A stretch of 62,073 bases of DNA from an uncultured Lachnospiraceae bacterium (lineage in GTDB: Bacteria > Bacillota > Clostridia > Lachnospirales > Lachnospiraceae). Positions 37,560 through 45,952 of the stretch are shown piece after piece; the stretch's first letter is position 1; each line of letters starts with the position of its first letter. A program made the translations under genes and the position numbers. The stretch spans positions 1 to 62,073 of the forward strand of contig CAJUFL010000018.1 in NCBI GenBank assembly GCA_910585605.1. The letters are read 5' to 3'. The notes under the pieces are model-generated. The model ran no database searches. It was given only the letters and a program-made list of their open reading frames with translations, and was not told the DNA's origin.

Positions 37560-37892
37560 TCACATGGTTTCTTCTAACCATTTCCGGTTTTCTGTACTTG
37601 TTCCCCAAGCATCAAGGGCAAGTTGATAAGTGTCTGCTACTTTATCATCTAATTGTTTGATATCTTTCCGCAACTCTCTTTGTTTTTCGATAATTCTATT
37701 TTGTCCTGCTTTTAATGCTGATGTATCGGCTTCAAGTTTTTCAAGCCTTGAACTCATACTATCAAGTCTTGAATCCATATTATCAAGTCTTGAATCCATA
37801 TTATCAAGTCTTGAATTGATTGGTGTCAATTTTTCGTCAAACTTTTTATCTAACATGTTAGACATTGCTTGTAACAATTCATTGTCTGTCAT
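37560..37892 (-). CDS. coiled-coil protein with tandem heptad-like repeats
   Basis: Protein of 110 residues, mostly helical. It contains four near-identical units of seven residues (SRLDNMD type, residues about 27-54), then a longer coiled coil with RELRKDIKQLDDKV. The DNA shows the matching 21-bp tandem repeat at about 37740-37818. There is no signal or membrane segment. The start has AAGGAG upstream on the minus strand. Function is unknown; such small proteins are common near mobile regions. Confidence 0.75.
   Translation of the reverse strand: MTDNELLQAMSNMLDKKFDEKLTPINSRLDNMDSRLDNMDSRLDSMSSRLEKLEADTSALKAGQNRIIEKQRELRKDIKQLDDKVADTYQLALDAWGTSTENRKWLEETM
37740..37818. repeat. 21-bp tandem repeat, about 4 units
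   Basis: The unit TATCAAGTCTTGAATCCATAT recurs in frame, the first copy diverged and the last one partly so. It encodes the heptad-like repeats of the coiled-coil protein and could expand or contract by slippage. Confidence 0.75.
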
Positions 37893-38255
37893 ATTATCAC
37901 TCCTTATATCATTGGTTTTATTTAATTAATGGAATTATATCACAATTGTATTGTAAAGTCTAATAATTGTACATTGCAGATTGATTGAAATTAGTATGTG
38001 AATATAATTGCCTGCTTTCGAAATTATGAACCTTTTATTGCCAAGTTCACTGGTGTTTTTAATATACTTTTAAGAGAACATTTTTTGTTTTTTAATTTTA
38101 TGATATATTACCTGTTATTTTGGCTGTTGATGAATATTTTTATACTGATAAAGAGACTACAGGTTACAATAAATGATATATCATAATTGTTGCATTAAAA
38201 ATTTGCAGTGTACAAAATTTTCTTGATAAACAGAGGTAGATAACGTTTACAGCGT
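37893..38255. other. AT-rich intergenic stretch without a supported gene
   Basis: About 360 bp between the coiled-coil gene and the terminator at 38256. A 62-codon hydrophobic frame (37998-38186, plus) exists but has no ribosome site and low-complexity content, so I do not call it. Confidence 0.5.
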
Positions 38256-38289
38256 CAGCCGTCACTATTGAGTAGTGGCGGCTGTTTTT
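38256..38289 (+). terminator. terminator-like hairpin
   Basis: CAGCCGTCACTA / TAGTGGCGGCTG with one GU pair, a short loop and TTTTTG. No intact plus-strand gene precedes it, so it may be the end of a lost transcript unit. Confidence 0.6.
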
Positions 38290-38356
38290 GGTTCTGAAAA
38301 TCATATGGAAAAGATTGACGTGGGATACAATCCATATTCCAATTGTATTGCTGATT

Positions 38357-38620
38357 TTAATCAGGAAGCGGTTCGAAAAAGCACTTTGGCGGCACATTTA
38401 AGATCCGGCAGATAGTGAAAAAACGTTCAAAGGAAATACGTGCATCCTGATTGGGGCTTTCCACACGGCTCAGAAAAGAGCGACTGACACCGATTTTGTC
38501 TGCAAGCCTTTGCTGGGTAAAACCGGCTTTCTTCCGGTAGTAGGCGATGTGGATACCTAGATCCAGGAAGAAATCCATGTTTTCAAAGATCATTAAATAT
38601 TTTTCTTGTTTGGTAAGCAT
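38357..38620 (-). CDS. XRE-family regulator, copy 1
   Basis: Small DNA-binding protein of 87 residues with a helix-turn-helix (YYRKKAGFTQQRLADKIGVSRS as pieces KAGFTQQRLADKIG and SRSFLSRVE). The C-terminal part, FFTICRILNVPPKCFFEPLP, is almost the same as in the protein encoded at 41213-41488. It is read from AAGGAGGG. The two copies share the upstream sequence TTTAAAATCTAATA, a candidate promoter or operator. It is probably a transcription regulator of the local island genes. Confidence 0.88.
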   Translation of the reverse strand: MLTKQEKYLMIFENMDFFLDLGIHIAYYRKKAGFTQQRLADKIGVSRSFLSRVESPNQDARISFERFFTICRILNVPPKCFFEPLPD

Positions 38621-38857
38621 AAAAAACCCTCCTTAGTGTGTTTTTAATATTTAAAATCTAATACACAGGAGACGAAAAATATATATTTGTTATCTGATAC
38701 TGAACAAAAAAGTAATCTGACAGCTGACAAAATAAGAAAAATATGTAGAATATTGTATCCAAAGAGTGAAAACGTTAAAATATAAGGAAATTATAGAGGT
38801 GTGAATAATAAACTTGCGATTATTGTTGAAATACGATAGAAAAAGTGGTGTTATATA

Positions 38858-38881
38858 GAAATATTACAACTGAGGAGGAGT
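38858..38881. repeat. direct repeat, left copy (25 bp, 38857-38881)
   Basis: Sequence GAAATATTACAACTGAGGAGG followed by AGT is repeated exactly at 40172-40196. It includes the ribosome site of the TnpB-like gene here and of the M48 gene there. The two copies bracket the TnpB-like unit (1.3 kb). Confidence 0.85.
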
Positions 38882-38888
38882 CGTTAAA

Positions 38889-39089
38889 GTGGTACAATAT
38901 ATAGGGGAAAGAACGGCGGCAAATCAATGGAAATCCCAGATGTTTGATAAACATCAGGACATGGTTCTTATTAGAGGAAAAGATAGGACAGGCGAAATAC
39001 AGTATATGGAGTATGATGAAGATTTAAACAGATATATTGTTTATTTTGCTGCTGGTGAGGTTGAGTATTACAGATTTAGAAGAAATTGA
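38889..39089 (+). pseudogene. N-terminal fragment of the TnpB-like gene
   Basis: GTG 38889 behind AGGAGG opens a 66-codon frame that ends at a TGA. Its end, YIVYFAAGEVEYYRFRRN, continues in the +1 frame as EHLRCPKAKVSKIKE, and the next frame (same as the first) reads IKDKRIYIGDFQINKVHLF before the 39162 start. So two small frame changes, or a loss of a few bases around 39085 and 39120, separate this fragment from the downstream protein. Joined, the protein would be about 410 residues. Confidence 0.6.
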
Positions 39090-39161
39090 GCATTTACGAT
39101 GTCCTAAAGCGAAAGTATCAAAGATAAAAGAATATATATTGGAGATTTTCAGATTAATAAA

Positions 39162-40133
39162 GTGCACCTTTTTTTATATTTTGGGGACTATATACGAATC
39201 ATATATAAGAATGGTGATTATCAGACGGTGAATCGTAAGACATTAAATGTGTGCGATAAGTTTAATAAAATTGAAAAAAATGCGTATAAACCATATACAT
39301 ACAATTTATTTCCTAATGAACGTCAGAAAGAAGATATTGACCATCTGATTAAAGAATCCCAGGTAGAAGAGAAAAAAGCAGGAATTGTATATTCATATGA
39401 ACCGGATAAGCCGATAGGAAGCATCATTAAGTATAGGGAACAAAAGGCATATGTGGATATTATGGATGTGGGCGAGGTAGAAGCTGATATGTTTGATTAT
39501 CCAGTTGGAAACTGCCATGAAATACATGTGAAAAAGGTATCAGGTGTATATCGGATTACTTTTTACTGTTACAAAAGAGTGGTTGGAATTGATCTGGGTG
39601 AAAGAGCAGTTATCTGTTCTACAGGAGAGAGATTTGAATTGCCGCAGATTGAATTAAAGAAACAGAGTAAATATTGGGAGATCAAACAGCAATGGAAAGA
39701 AAGCGTGGCAATGCAGTTATTGTTGGATTATGATATTCTTTTTCTGGAATATCTGGAGAATGATGGGAATACCAGACAGGGATTTGAAGACATGATAACA
39801 TTTTCTGATGTTCTTGTTGAGAAAGCAGAAATATTTAATAAAGGGAATCCGAAGGAGTCATATAAAAAGGAAATATATAAGCTGAAGAGTAAATATCCAA
39901 GTACTCAGATTTGCCATATATGCGGTTATCAGAACGAGGATATGGCTGCCAATTTGCAAAAAAGAAACTGGATGTGCCCATATTGCGGAACCAAACATGA
40001 TAGAGATATCAATGCAGCTATTAATATTTTGCGTCATGGTATGGAAGAAAAGATATTAAATAACAAGATGGAAGAAAATGAATTAAGCAGTATAGATTTG
40101 AGTAAGGTTCATTTTGATGTCACGCTAGACTAA
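39162..40133 (+). CDS. TnpB-like RuvC/zinc-ribbon protein with atypical N-terminus
   Basis: 323-residue open frame. The C-terminal half carries the full set of TnpB/RuvC acidic residues: D144 in VVGIDLG, E196 in ILFLEYLE, and D282 in DRDINAAINIL, with a Cys4 zinc ribbon (C251, C254, C272, C275) in between, in CHICGYQNED and MCPYCGTKH. The distance from D144 to E196 is only about 52 residues, much shorter than in TnpB. The first 135 residues have no helix-turn-helix or wedge domain of TnpB that I recognise; they contain two similar beta-type stretches (IVYFAAGEVEYY upstream and RIIYKNGDYQTV here). No TnpA gene is adjacent. It probably derives from an IS605/IS607-type TnpB, and its role here is unknown. 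Confidence 0.7.
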   Translation: MHLFLYFGDYIRIIYKNGDYQTVNRKTLNVCDKFNKIEKNAYKPYTYNLFPNERQKEDIDHLIKESQVEEKKAGIVYSYEPDKPIGSIIKYREQKAYVDIMDVGEVEADMFDYPVGNCHEIHVKKVSGVYRITFYCYKRVVGIDLGERAVICSTGERFELPQIELKKQSKYWEIKQQWKESVAMQLLLDYDILFLEYLENDGNTRQGFEDMITFSDVLVEKAEIFNKGNPKESYKKEIYKLKSKYPSTQICHICGYQNEDMAANLQKRNWMCPYCGTKHDRDINAAINILRHGMEEKILNNKMEENELSSIDLSKVHFDVTLD

Positions 40134-40171
40134 TGCATTGTGTCAGCTGTTCTTGTTTGTTGATTTGTTAA

Positions 40172-40196
40172 AGAAATATTACAACTGAGGAGGAGT
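40172..40196. repeat. direct repeat, right copy (25 bp)
   Basis: Exact copy of 38857-38881. It forms the leader and ribosome site of the M48 protease gene. Confidence 0.85.
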
Positions 40197-40203
40197 AATT
40201 AAG

Positions 40204-41124
40204 ATGTATATTGTAGATTTTTTGAAAAGTTTAATGAGAAAAGCCAACATTCCATTAATTGTTTATTTAGTACTGAATGTTTTTTTGATTAGTTGGATTA
40301 TAAGTGCCTTATTTGAAGTGACAGAATGGGCAGGTATATTGGGTGGAATAGTTTTATATATTATTTCATTAACTATTGCACTTTCACCGCTTGGGGAATG
40401 GATATTGAGCTTACAGACTGGATGTAAAAAAATAAAAAGAGCGGAGCAGATAGATTTTCTTTATCCGCTCTTTAAAGAGGTTTACGATAAAGCTAAAAAA
40501 TCAGATCCGTCTATTCCGGATGATGTGCAGCTTTATATGAATAATGATAAAACACCGAATGCATTTGCAACGGGAAGAAAGACCATTTGCCTGACAGAAG
40601 GAATGCTGCATATGCCAAAGGAACAGATCAAGGCAACATTGGGACATGAATTTGGTCATTTGGCACACAAGGATACAGACATGATTTTACTTGTCTGCGT
40701 TGGTAATTTAATGGTAAATATAATGATATTGGGTATAAGGCTGATAATAGGTTTCTTTTATATAATTTGTGGAACGTTTGCCAGAATGTTTGGTAAGCAG
40801 GATTTGGGACTTTCAGCTCTTGTGACAGATTTGTATTATTTAGCAGTTACAGCTATTGTATCAGGTTTGATTTGGGTATGGACGAAGGTGGGAACGCTGT
40901 TAGTTATGAAATCCAGTCGATCTAATGAATATGAGGCAGATGAATTTTCTTTTGCTTTAGGATATGGGAATGAATTATGCATGTTGTTGGATAATATCTG
41001 TGAGTCTGATGCAAAGGGGCTTTTTGCAAGTTTAGCAAGTACTCATCCGGATAAAGATGACAGAATTGCTAAACTGCAGGAATTAGGAGCTACATATAGG
41101 ATTCAATATGATGTAAATAGATAA
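40204..41124 (+). CDS. M48 family metalloprotease (HtpX-like)
   Basis: Membrane protease of 306 residues. Two N-terminal membrane helices (about 15-65), then the zinc motif HEFGH in LGHEFGHLAHKDTD (near residue 150), two more membrane helices (about 165-235), and the third zinc ligand Glu in RSNEYEADEFSF. This is the HtpX/Ste24 order. It follows the direct repeat and starts behind GAGGAGG. It converges on the second XRE gene with a shared terminator. A role in membrane-protein turnover is inferred from the family. Confidence 0.88.
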   Translation: MYIVDFLKSLMRKANIPLIVYLVLNVFLISWIISALFEVTEWAGILGGIVLYIISLTIALSPLGEWILSLQTGCKKIKRAEQIDFLYPLFKEVYDKAKKSDPSIPDDVQLYMNNDKTPNAFATGRKTICLTEGMLHMPKEQIKATLGHEFGHLAHKDTDMILLVCVGNLMVNIMILGIRLIIGFFYIICGTFARMFGKQDLGLSALVTDLYYLAVTAIVSGLIWVWTKVGTLLVMKSSRSNEYEADEFSFALGYGNELCMLLDNICESDAKGLFASLASTHPDKDDRIAKLQELGATYRIQYDVNR

Positions 41125-41147
41125 ACATATTTTCAAGATGAAAAAGC

Positions 41148-41191
41148 AACCGCACCTGATAAAGCAGAATTTACGCTTATCAGATGCGGTT
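41148..41191. terminator. bidirectional terminator between M48 and XRE copy 2
   Basis: AACCGCA.CTGATAA / TTATCAG.TGCGGTT with a one-base mismatch on each side and a 14-nt loop. A-rich sequence precedes the left arm, and AATTCTATTT follows the right arm. Confidence 0.75.
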
Positions 41192-41212
41192 AATTCTATT
41201 TAGGGAATCAGA

Positions 41213-41488
41213 TTATTTCCCATCCTGCCCCGGAAGCGGTTCAAAGAAGCATTTGGGAGGCACATCCAGAATCCGGCAGATGGTGAAAAAACGTTCAAAG
41301 GAAATATGTGCATCTTGATTAGGGCTTTCCACACGGCTCAGATAAGAGCGGCTGATACCGAGTATGTCGGCGAGCTTCTGCTGTGTAAAGCCCTTTTTCT
41401 TACGATAGTAGGCGATGTGGATACCCAGATCCACGAAGAAATCGCAGTTTTCAAAGACCATTAAATTTTTTTGTTTTTCAGTGAGCAT
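41213..41488 (-). CDS. XRE-family regulator, copy 2
   Basis: Regulator of 91 residues, very similar over its whole length to the protein at 38357-38620: helix-turn-helix (KKGFTQQKLADILGISRSYLS), identical VESPNQDA and FFTICRILDVPPKCFFEPLP in short pieces. The start has AAAGGAGGAG upstream. Gene duplication is likely; the pair flanks the TnpB-like and M48 genes. Confidence 0.88.
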   Translation of the reverse strand: MLTEKQKNLMVFENCDFFVDLGIHIAYYRKKKGFTQQKLADILGISRSYLSRVESPNQDAHISFERFFTICRILDVPPKCFFEPLPGQDGK

Positions 41489-41650
41489 AGTAAACTCCTC
41501 CTTTATAATTCTTTTAGTTATTTAAAATCTAATATAAAGAAGGACGCAGGTACACATATTTTTAAATATTAAATAAAAAATTAAGAAAAAGTAGATGATA
41601 TATTGTCATTTAACGGGAAAAAAACGCTCCTAAATATTGAGTGATTATTA

Positions 41651-41724
41651 TCACGCTTGGAAGCCACTGTGCTCACACTTGGGAGCCACTAAAATTTACT
41701 GTATTATCACGCTTGAGAGCCACC
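41651..41724. repeat. IS21 left-end transposase-binding repeats (three copies)
   Basis: TCACGCTTGGAAGCCACT (41651), TCACACTTGGGAGCCACT (41673) and TCACGCTTGAGAGCCACC (41707) are near copies in the same orientation. A 16-bp perfect palindrome CCACTATATATAGTGG follows at 41723-41738. Confidence 0.75.
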
Positions 41725-41835
41725 ACTATATATAGTGGCTGCATTAGTATATATTGATATGGCATGTCAGCCTCTTTTAAACTGTATTTCATGAAGGAGC
41801 ATATCCTTCAAATACATTTTAAGGAGGTTTTCTTT

Positions 41836-43398
41836 ATGTTCAAGAAAACAAGAGTGAGGCAGATCATAGAGCTGCTTCAAAAAAATTTGAGTGACCGGGA
41901 AATTTCCGGTGTTCTTGGCGTCTCCCGGAATTCTGTTGCGCGGATCAGGCAGGCTTCCGATGAGAGCCGCAAGGAATGGGATGAACTTCTCATGATGTCG
42001 GATGATGAATGATATCATTTCTTTTATCCTGATAAGTTCAAACCCAAAAGCAGCTATGCGCCAGTTGACTATGCGTATGTCCATAGTGAGCTCCGTAAGG
42101 TTGGGGTTACCGGAGCGCTTCTTTGGGAGGAATACTGTGAAAAATGTAAGAATGAAAGTAAAAAATCCTGTTCTTATCCTACATTTGCCAGAGGCTACAA
42201 AAGATATACTGTCAGCAGGAATTATACCAGCCATGTGGAGCATAAACCGGGCGTTACACTTGAAGCCGACTGGTCAGGTCCGACAATGAGTTATGTCGAT
42301 CAGGATAAGAATACGGAATGTACAGCATATCTGTTTGTTGCAACATTTCCTTACAGCCAGTATACATATGTTGAAGCTGCTGCATCCATGAATCAGTCAG
42401 ACTGGCTATACTGTAATGTACATATGCTTGAATTCTTTGAAGGTTCTCCTGTGAAGATCATATGCGACAACCTGAAAACCGGAGTTATCACTCATCTGAA
42501 GCATGGGGAGATAGTTTTAAATGATGCATATTTATCTTTTGCGGAACATTATCAGGTCGCAATCATGCCGGCAGAAGTCCGAAAACCCAAGCAGAAGCCA
42601 AGCGTAGAAGGTTCTGCAGGAAAGATAGCAAGAAAGATTATTGGCATGTTAAGAAATGAAACATTCCGTTCCCTGGAAGCGTTAAACCGTGGCATAAGAG
42701 AGGTTCTTGATAAGCTGAATTCCAGAGAATTCCAAAAGAGAAATGGAAGCAGAAAGATTATTTTTGAAACTGAAGAGAAACCGATGCTGAGAGCCCTGCC
42801 ACTGATGCCCTTTGAGATATGTGAATGGTCCTATAACCATAAGGTTGGTCCAAACTCCCATATATGGTTTGATAAAGGGCAGTATTCTGTTCCCGGCGAT
42901 TATCTTAATAAATATGTTGATGTAAGGTACAGCAACGCAATGATTTATGTTTATTCGTCCCATAAACTTATTGCAGAACATAAGCGCCTTCCGGCAGGCA
43001 TAAAAAACGGTAAACGGACGAAAGTCTCCCACCTCCCTTATCCGTTATACGTTCCTGAAACCGTGGAATCAACCATTGCAAAAGCAGAAAAAATAGGTTC
43101 CAATACAAAAACCGTGGTATGCAGGATCTATGACAATGCAAAAATAAAGGAACAGGCTCTTATGGATGTCAGGACAGTCCTTGATATAGCAGGCATATAT
43201 GGAGCGGAAATGCTGGAAGAAGCCTGCAGAAAGGCTTTAAAGGATTTCCATATGATCACATACAACACGCTGATTCCATACATAAAGGAAATATCAAAGG
43301 ACAGGAAGAATGAAGCAAAGCCCGGGGATGCAAAAAAGCATGAACATGGCATTGTGCGGGGGGCGGATTATTACAGAAAGGATGGTACAAAGCAATGA
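41836..43398 (+). pseudogene. istA: IS21 transposase IstA, interrupted by an in-frame TGA
   Basis: The frame starts at ATG 41836 behind AAGGAGG, with a helix-turn-helix (EISGVLGVSRNSVARIR). TGA at 42010-42012 interrupts it, but the same frame continues directly as YHFFYPDKFKPKSS and on to 43398, so one CGA-to-TGA-type change would explain the break. The DDE catalytic residues are in LEADWSG (D), IICDNLKTG (D) and the glutamate of PSVEGSAGK. From ATG 42235 the second part could still be made as a fragment of 387 residues. Confidence 0.85.
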
Positions 43399-43607
43399 AT
43401 ATGGAACTCAAGAAACAATTAACAGTATTGGAACTGGGCGACCTGGTATCGGTTATAGAAAATCAGGAGAAAAATGTGTCGCTTGTAGATCTGAACTACA
43501 ATGACAGACTGGAATATCTGCTTGCGGAGCTTATAACAGAAAGACAAAACCGTCTGATTGCGAGACTCACAAAGAATGCAGAATTGAAGTATCCGAATGC
43601 AAGTTGA
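43395..43607 (+). pseudogene. istB: truncated IstB ATPase (N-terminal 70 residues)
   Basis: Overlaps istA by 4 bp, as in IS21. Only the helical N-terminal part is left (ERQNRLIARLTKNAELKYPNAS matches in pieces), and it stops at a TGA before the AAA+ ATPase domain of the normal 250-residue protein. It cannot function in target choice. Confidence 0.85.
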
Positions 43608-43728
43608 CCGTGTTATAATAGGGGCAAGTCAGAAGAAACCCAGTAAAACCAAAGGGTTGCAGATGATTTTGTCCTATTATTTTTTGCAATGAAACAAAGA
43701 AACTAATATTATTCAAGGAGGGATTGGA

Positions 43729-44106
43729 ATGGCGAGAGGGGATTTATTCCGGCCGTTTTCGTTGCGGTTTTCATTGAAGAACGAACAACATATAAAAATA
43801 CTGCAGAGGTTTAATGACAAAAAGCTGAATGGTGGCAGGGTAAAAAATCAGATTGTCATGGATGCATTGGAGATGTATTTTAATGACCTGGAAAATAAGA
43901 ACGGAACCAAAGAGGATAAATTGGTTACAAAAGATTTTTTGGAACAGCGGTTGGAGAAGTTTAAGCAGGAATGTAAGGAAGAAACGCTGAGAGAGCTTCT
44001 CCGTATTTTTGTTGGCAGCAGAATGTTAGGACAGCCATTTATGGCACCATCTCCTACTGGTAAACAGGGAACAGAGGAAATTATACAAGATGGAAGGCAG
44101 ATATAG
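43729..44106 (+). CDS. plasmid/ICE-type accessory protein (StbB-like)
   Basis: Acidic-ended protein of 125 residues. The N-terminal part (FSLRFSLKNEQHIKILQRFND and RVKNQIVMDALEMYF) resembles proteins encoded next to ParM-type segregation genes on plasmids and integrative elements of Lachnospiraceae, perhaps with a ribbon-helix-helix fold. No parM is present. It starts with ATG behind CAAGGAGGG. The function is inferred from likeness only. Confidence 0.5.
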   Translation: MARGDLFRPFSLRFSLKNEQHIKILQRFNDKKLNGGRVKNQIVMDALEMYFNDLENKNGTKEDKLVTKDFLEQRLEKFKQECKEETLRELLRIFVGSRMLGQPFMAPSPTGKQGTEEIIQDGRQI

Positions 44107-44141
44107 GTGGAATAAAAGATGTTATGAACAGGAGGCAGATG

Positions 44142-44528
44142 ATGGGTAAAGAGTTGGCTGAGGTTATTGAGGAAAATGGAATTGTATATCATTTGAAAGA
44201 AAATGGATGTTATTATCCGGATGTAAGGCTGCCGGAGGGAACACACTACACCATAGGGAAATACGGACTGATGCGGTGGGAGTATCTGCTGATAAACTGC
44301 AGAAGTGGATATATTCAGATGTTGCTGGATGGGAAACTGAATGAATATCTGCATGAGGTGGACGAGGAATGCCATGCAATGATAGAACTGCTTGTAGAAC
44401 AGATGAAAGCAGGGGCGGGGATTACTGAGGAATTAAAGGCTGTCAATCAGATGGAGTGGGTTAGGCTTATGAATAATATCAGAATTACAGCGGAGGAGGT
44501 TGTACAGAGGGAAATGATATATGTGTGA
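44142..44528 (+). CDS. tnpV: TnpV-type transposon protein
   Basis: Protein of 128 residues with the features of TnpV from mobilisable elements: ENGIVYHLKENGCYYPD near the start, GKYGLMRWEYL, and the end QMEWVRLMNNIRITAEEVV. ATG 44142 follows AGGAGG; an earlier ATG at 44124 is possible. The last 124 bp of this unit are repeated at 45953-46076. TnpV function is not established. Confidence 0.85.
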   Translation: MGKELAEVIEENGIVYHLKENGCYYPDVRLPEGTHYTIGKYGLMRWEYLLINCRSGYIQMLLDGKLNEYLHEVDEECHAMIELLVEQMKAGAGITEELKAVNQMEWVRLMNNIRITAEEVVQREMIYV

Positions 44529-44555
44529 TTCTGAATAGGGGAAGGAAACTGCCCT
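44432..44555 (+). repeat. tnpV 3'-end repeat, copy A
   Basis: The 3' end of tnpV and 27 bp after it. It is matched at about 88 percent by eye by copy B at 45953-46076. Confidence 0.85.
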
Positions 44556-44754
44556 ACTACTTATTTGTAGAAAATGTGGAATTATATAGAATGACATGGT
44601 ATACTGTTTATGTGCAAATGAGAATAATAAATTTGGCAGATAGAGTGTATAAGTGATTGACATTCCGCACTAAACTGAAATAAATTAGTTAAAGACAAAA
44701 ATGGAAAACCTGTTATATTATCCATTACAAGCTTTGCATAAGGAGGAACCTGTT

Positions 44755-45945
44755 TTGATTCAATTAGATGTCGTAAATTATGATAACTTATCAAATCTTG
44801 GAATGAAAATAACTCAGTATGTCAATGGCAATTTGCGTGACATAATTAGAGTGTTGATAGATGTTCTTGAGACAGATTCTGAGTTTGAGTTGGATGGATT
44901 CTTCCCAAGAGACTATTTGATGCGAAAACCTCAAGAATGTAGAAATATAATTAACGAGTTATATGAGATTGTTTGCTCAAAAAGTATTAGAGATTTCATT
45001 AAGCCTAAGTACGAATATGCATTATATTCTATATTATGTTGGTGGGAGGAGTGTGCGGATGATGAAAGCGATTTAATTATAAATTCAATTGATGATGGAC
45101 TGAAAAAGGAGTTAGACAACGATGAGATGGGTAATATTTTAAGGTGGATACAGGATTTTGATGAATATTATGACATTTGCTTTCGGGATCATGATTTTCT
45201 GCCAGAAACATTGAACAATATGGTTATGTTATATCTTAAGAATCCCCAATTATTAGAAACATTTTTCCAGTACGATAATTTAGATGATTATATAGATTTG
45301 ATGGATTGTGATTTACGGGAGAGGTATTTGGAGATGCGAGATAGTGGCATTGGGGGTACAAAACTTTCAAAACCTGATAATATTATAATGGAATTGTTAG
45401 CATTGCTTAAACGGTACCAAAAACGTATTCCCCATTTTGAAAATCGTGGGGAGGTACAAATTACGGCGGATATTCATGATGCTATTGCAGGAATTTTGAA
45501 TAGTAAGTATGGATTACATATTTCAAGAGAATTTACAATGGGAAGGGCAATTAAGGAACTGGGAGAAACAGATTTATATATTTATGCAGAAACAGATGGA
45601 GATATTGAAGACTATGCAGTTCTTGAAAATAAGTATATTGAAAATTTTACAAACCAGTATAACCAGTTAATGGGTTATTTGAATCAGAATTTCAAATTTG
45701 GTATTACATTATCTTTGAATAAAAATAAGACTTTAAAAAGTGGATTTGATAAAATAGAAAATGAGCTGAAGGCAATGGAGGGAGATTTTCGGCCTGTTGA
45801 AATAAAAAGAATCGGGGAGGAATATACACTAATGATTGTTAGTGAACACATTGTTCCAGAAACAGGCAGTAGAATGAAAGTTTATCATTTGATTTTTCAA
45901 TTGAAAGATAAAGAACGGAAAAAAGTTGCAGCAGTAGCAAGATAA
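44755..45945 (+). CDS. PD-(D/E)XK nuclease-like protein of unknown role
   Basis: Protein of 396 residues from TTG 44755, which has AAGGAGG 8 nt before it; an ATG at 44701 would add 18 residues but has no ribosome site. The first 220 residues are helical and unlike anything I can name. The C-terminal third reads as a restriction-type core: an acidic helix (ENRGEVQITADIH), D273 in GETDLYIY, then E291-x-K293 in AVLENKYI. This is the D...E-x-K arrangement of PD-(D/E)XK nucleases. It lies between the two tnpV-end copies, so it looks like a passenger gene. A defence role is possible but unproven. Confidence 0.6.
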   Translation: MIQLDVVNYDNLSNLGMKITQYVNGNLRDIIRVLIDVLETDSEFELDGFFPRDYLMRKPQECRNIINELYEIVCSKSIRDFIKPKYEYALYSILCWWEECADDESDLIINSIDDGLKKELDNDEMGNILRWIQDFDEYYDICFRDHDFLPETLNNMVMLYLKNPQLLETFFQYDNLDDYIDLMDCDLRERYLEMRDSGIGGTKLSKPDNIIMELLALLKRYQKRIPHFENRGEVQITADIHDAIAGILNSKYGLHISREFTMGRAIKELGETDLYIYAETDGDIEDYAVLENKYIENFTNQYNQLMGYLNQNFKFGITLSLNKNKTLKSGFDKIENELKAMEGDFRPVEIKRIGEEYTLMIVSEHIVPETGSRMKVYHLIFQLKDKERKKVAAVAR

Positions 45946-45952
45946 GATATAG

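Larger units (their letters stand above)
41640..43607 (+). mobile_element. decayed IS21-family insertion sequence
   Basis: istA (with an in-frame stop) and a truncated istB in the usual order and overlap, preceded by three short repeats of the kind found at IS21 ends. The right-end repeats are not found, so the element has lost its right part. It is unlikely to move by itself. Confidence 0.8.

Noticed and set aside
37740..37818. CRISPR-like repeat array
   Set aside because: Units are contiguous without spacers and encode a coiled coil.
37998..38186. 62-codon hydrophobic plus-strand frame
   Set aside because: GTG start without ribosome site in an AT-rich gap; hydrophobicity comes from T-rich codons.
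38889..40133. Complete IS605-type insertion sequence
   Set aside because: No TnpA gene and no recognisable ends or hairpins flank the TnpB-like gene; only 25-bp direct repeats are seen.
42010..42012. TGA as selenocysteine or programmed read-through in istA
   Set aside because: The gene is a decayed IS with a truncated partner gene; a simple nonsense change is enough.
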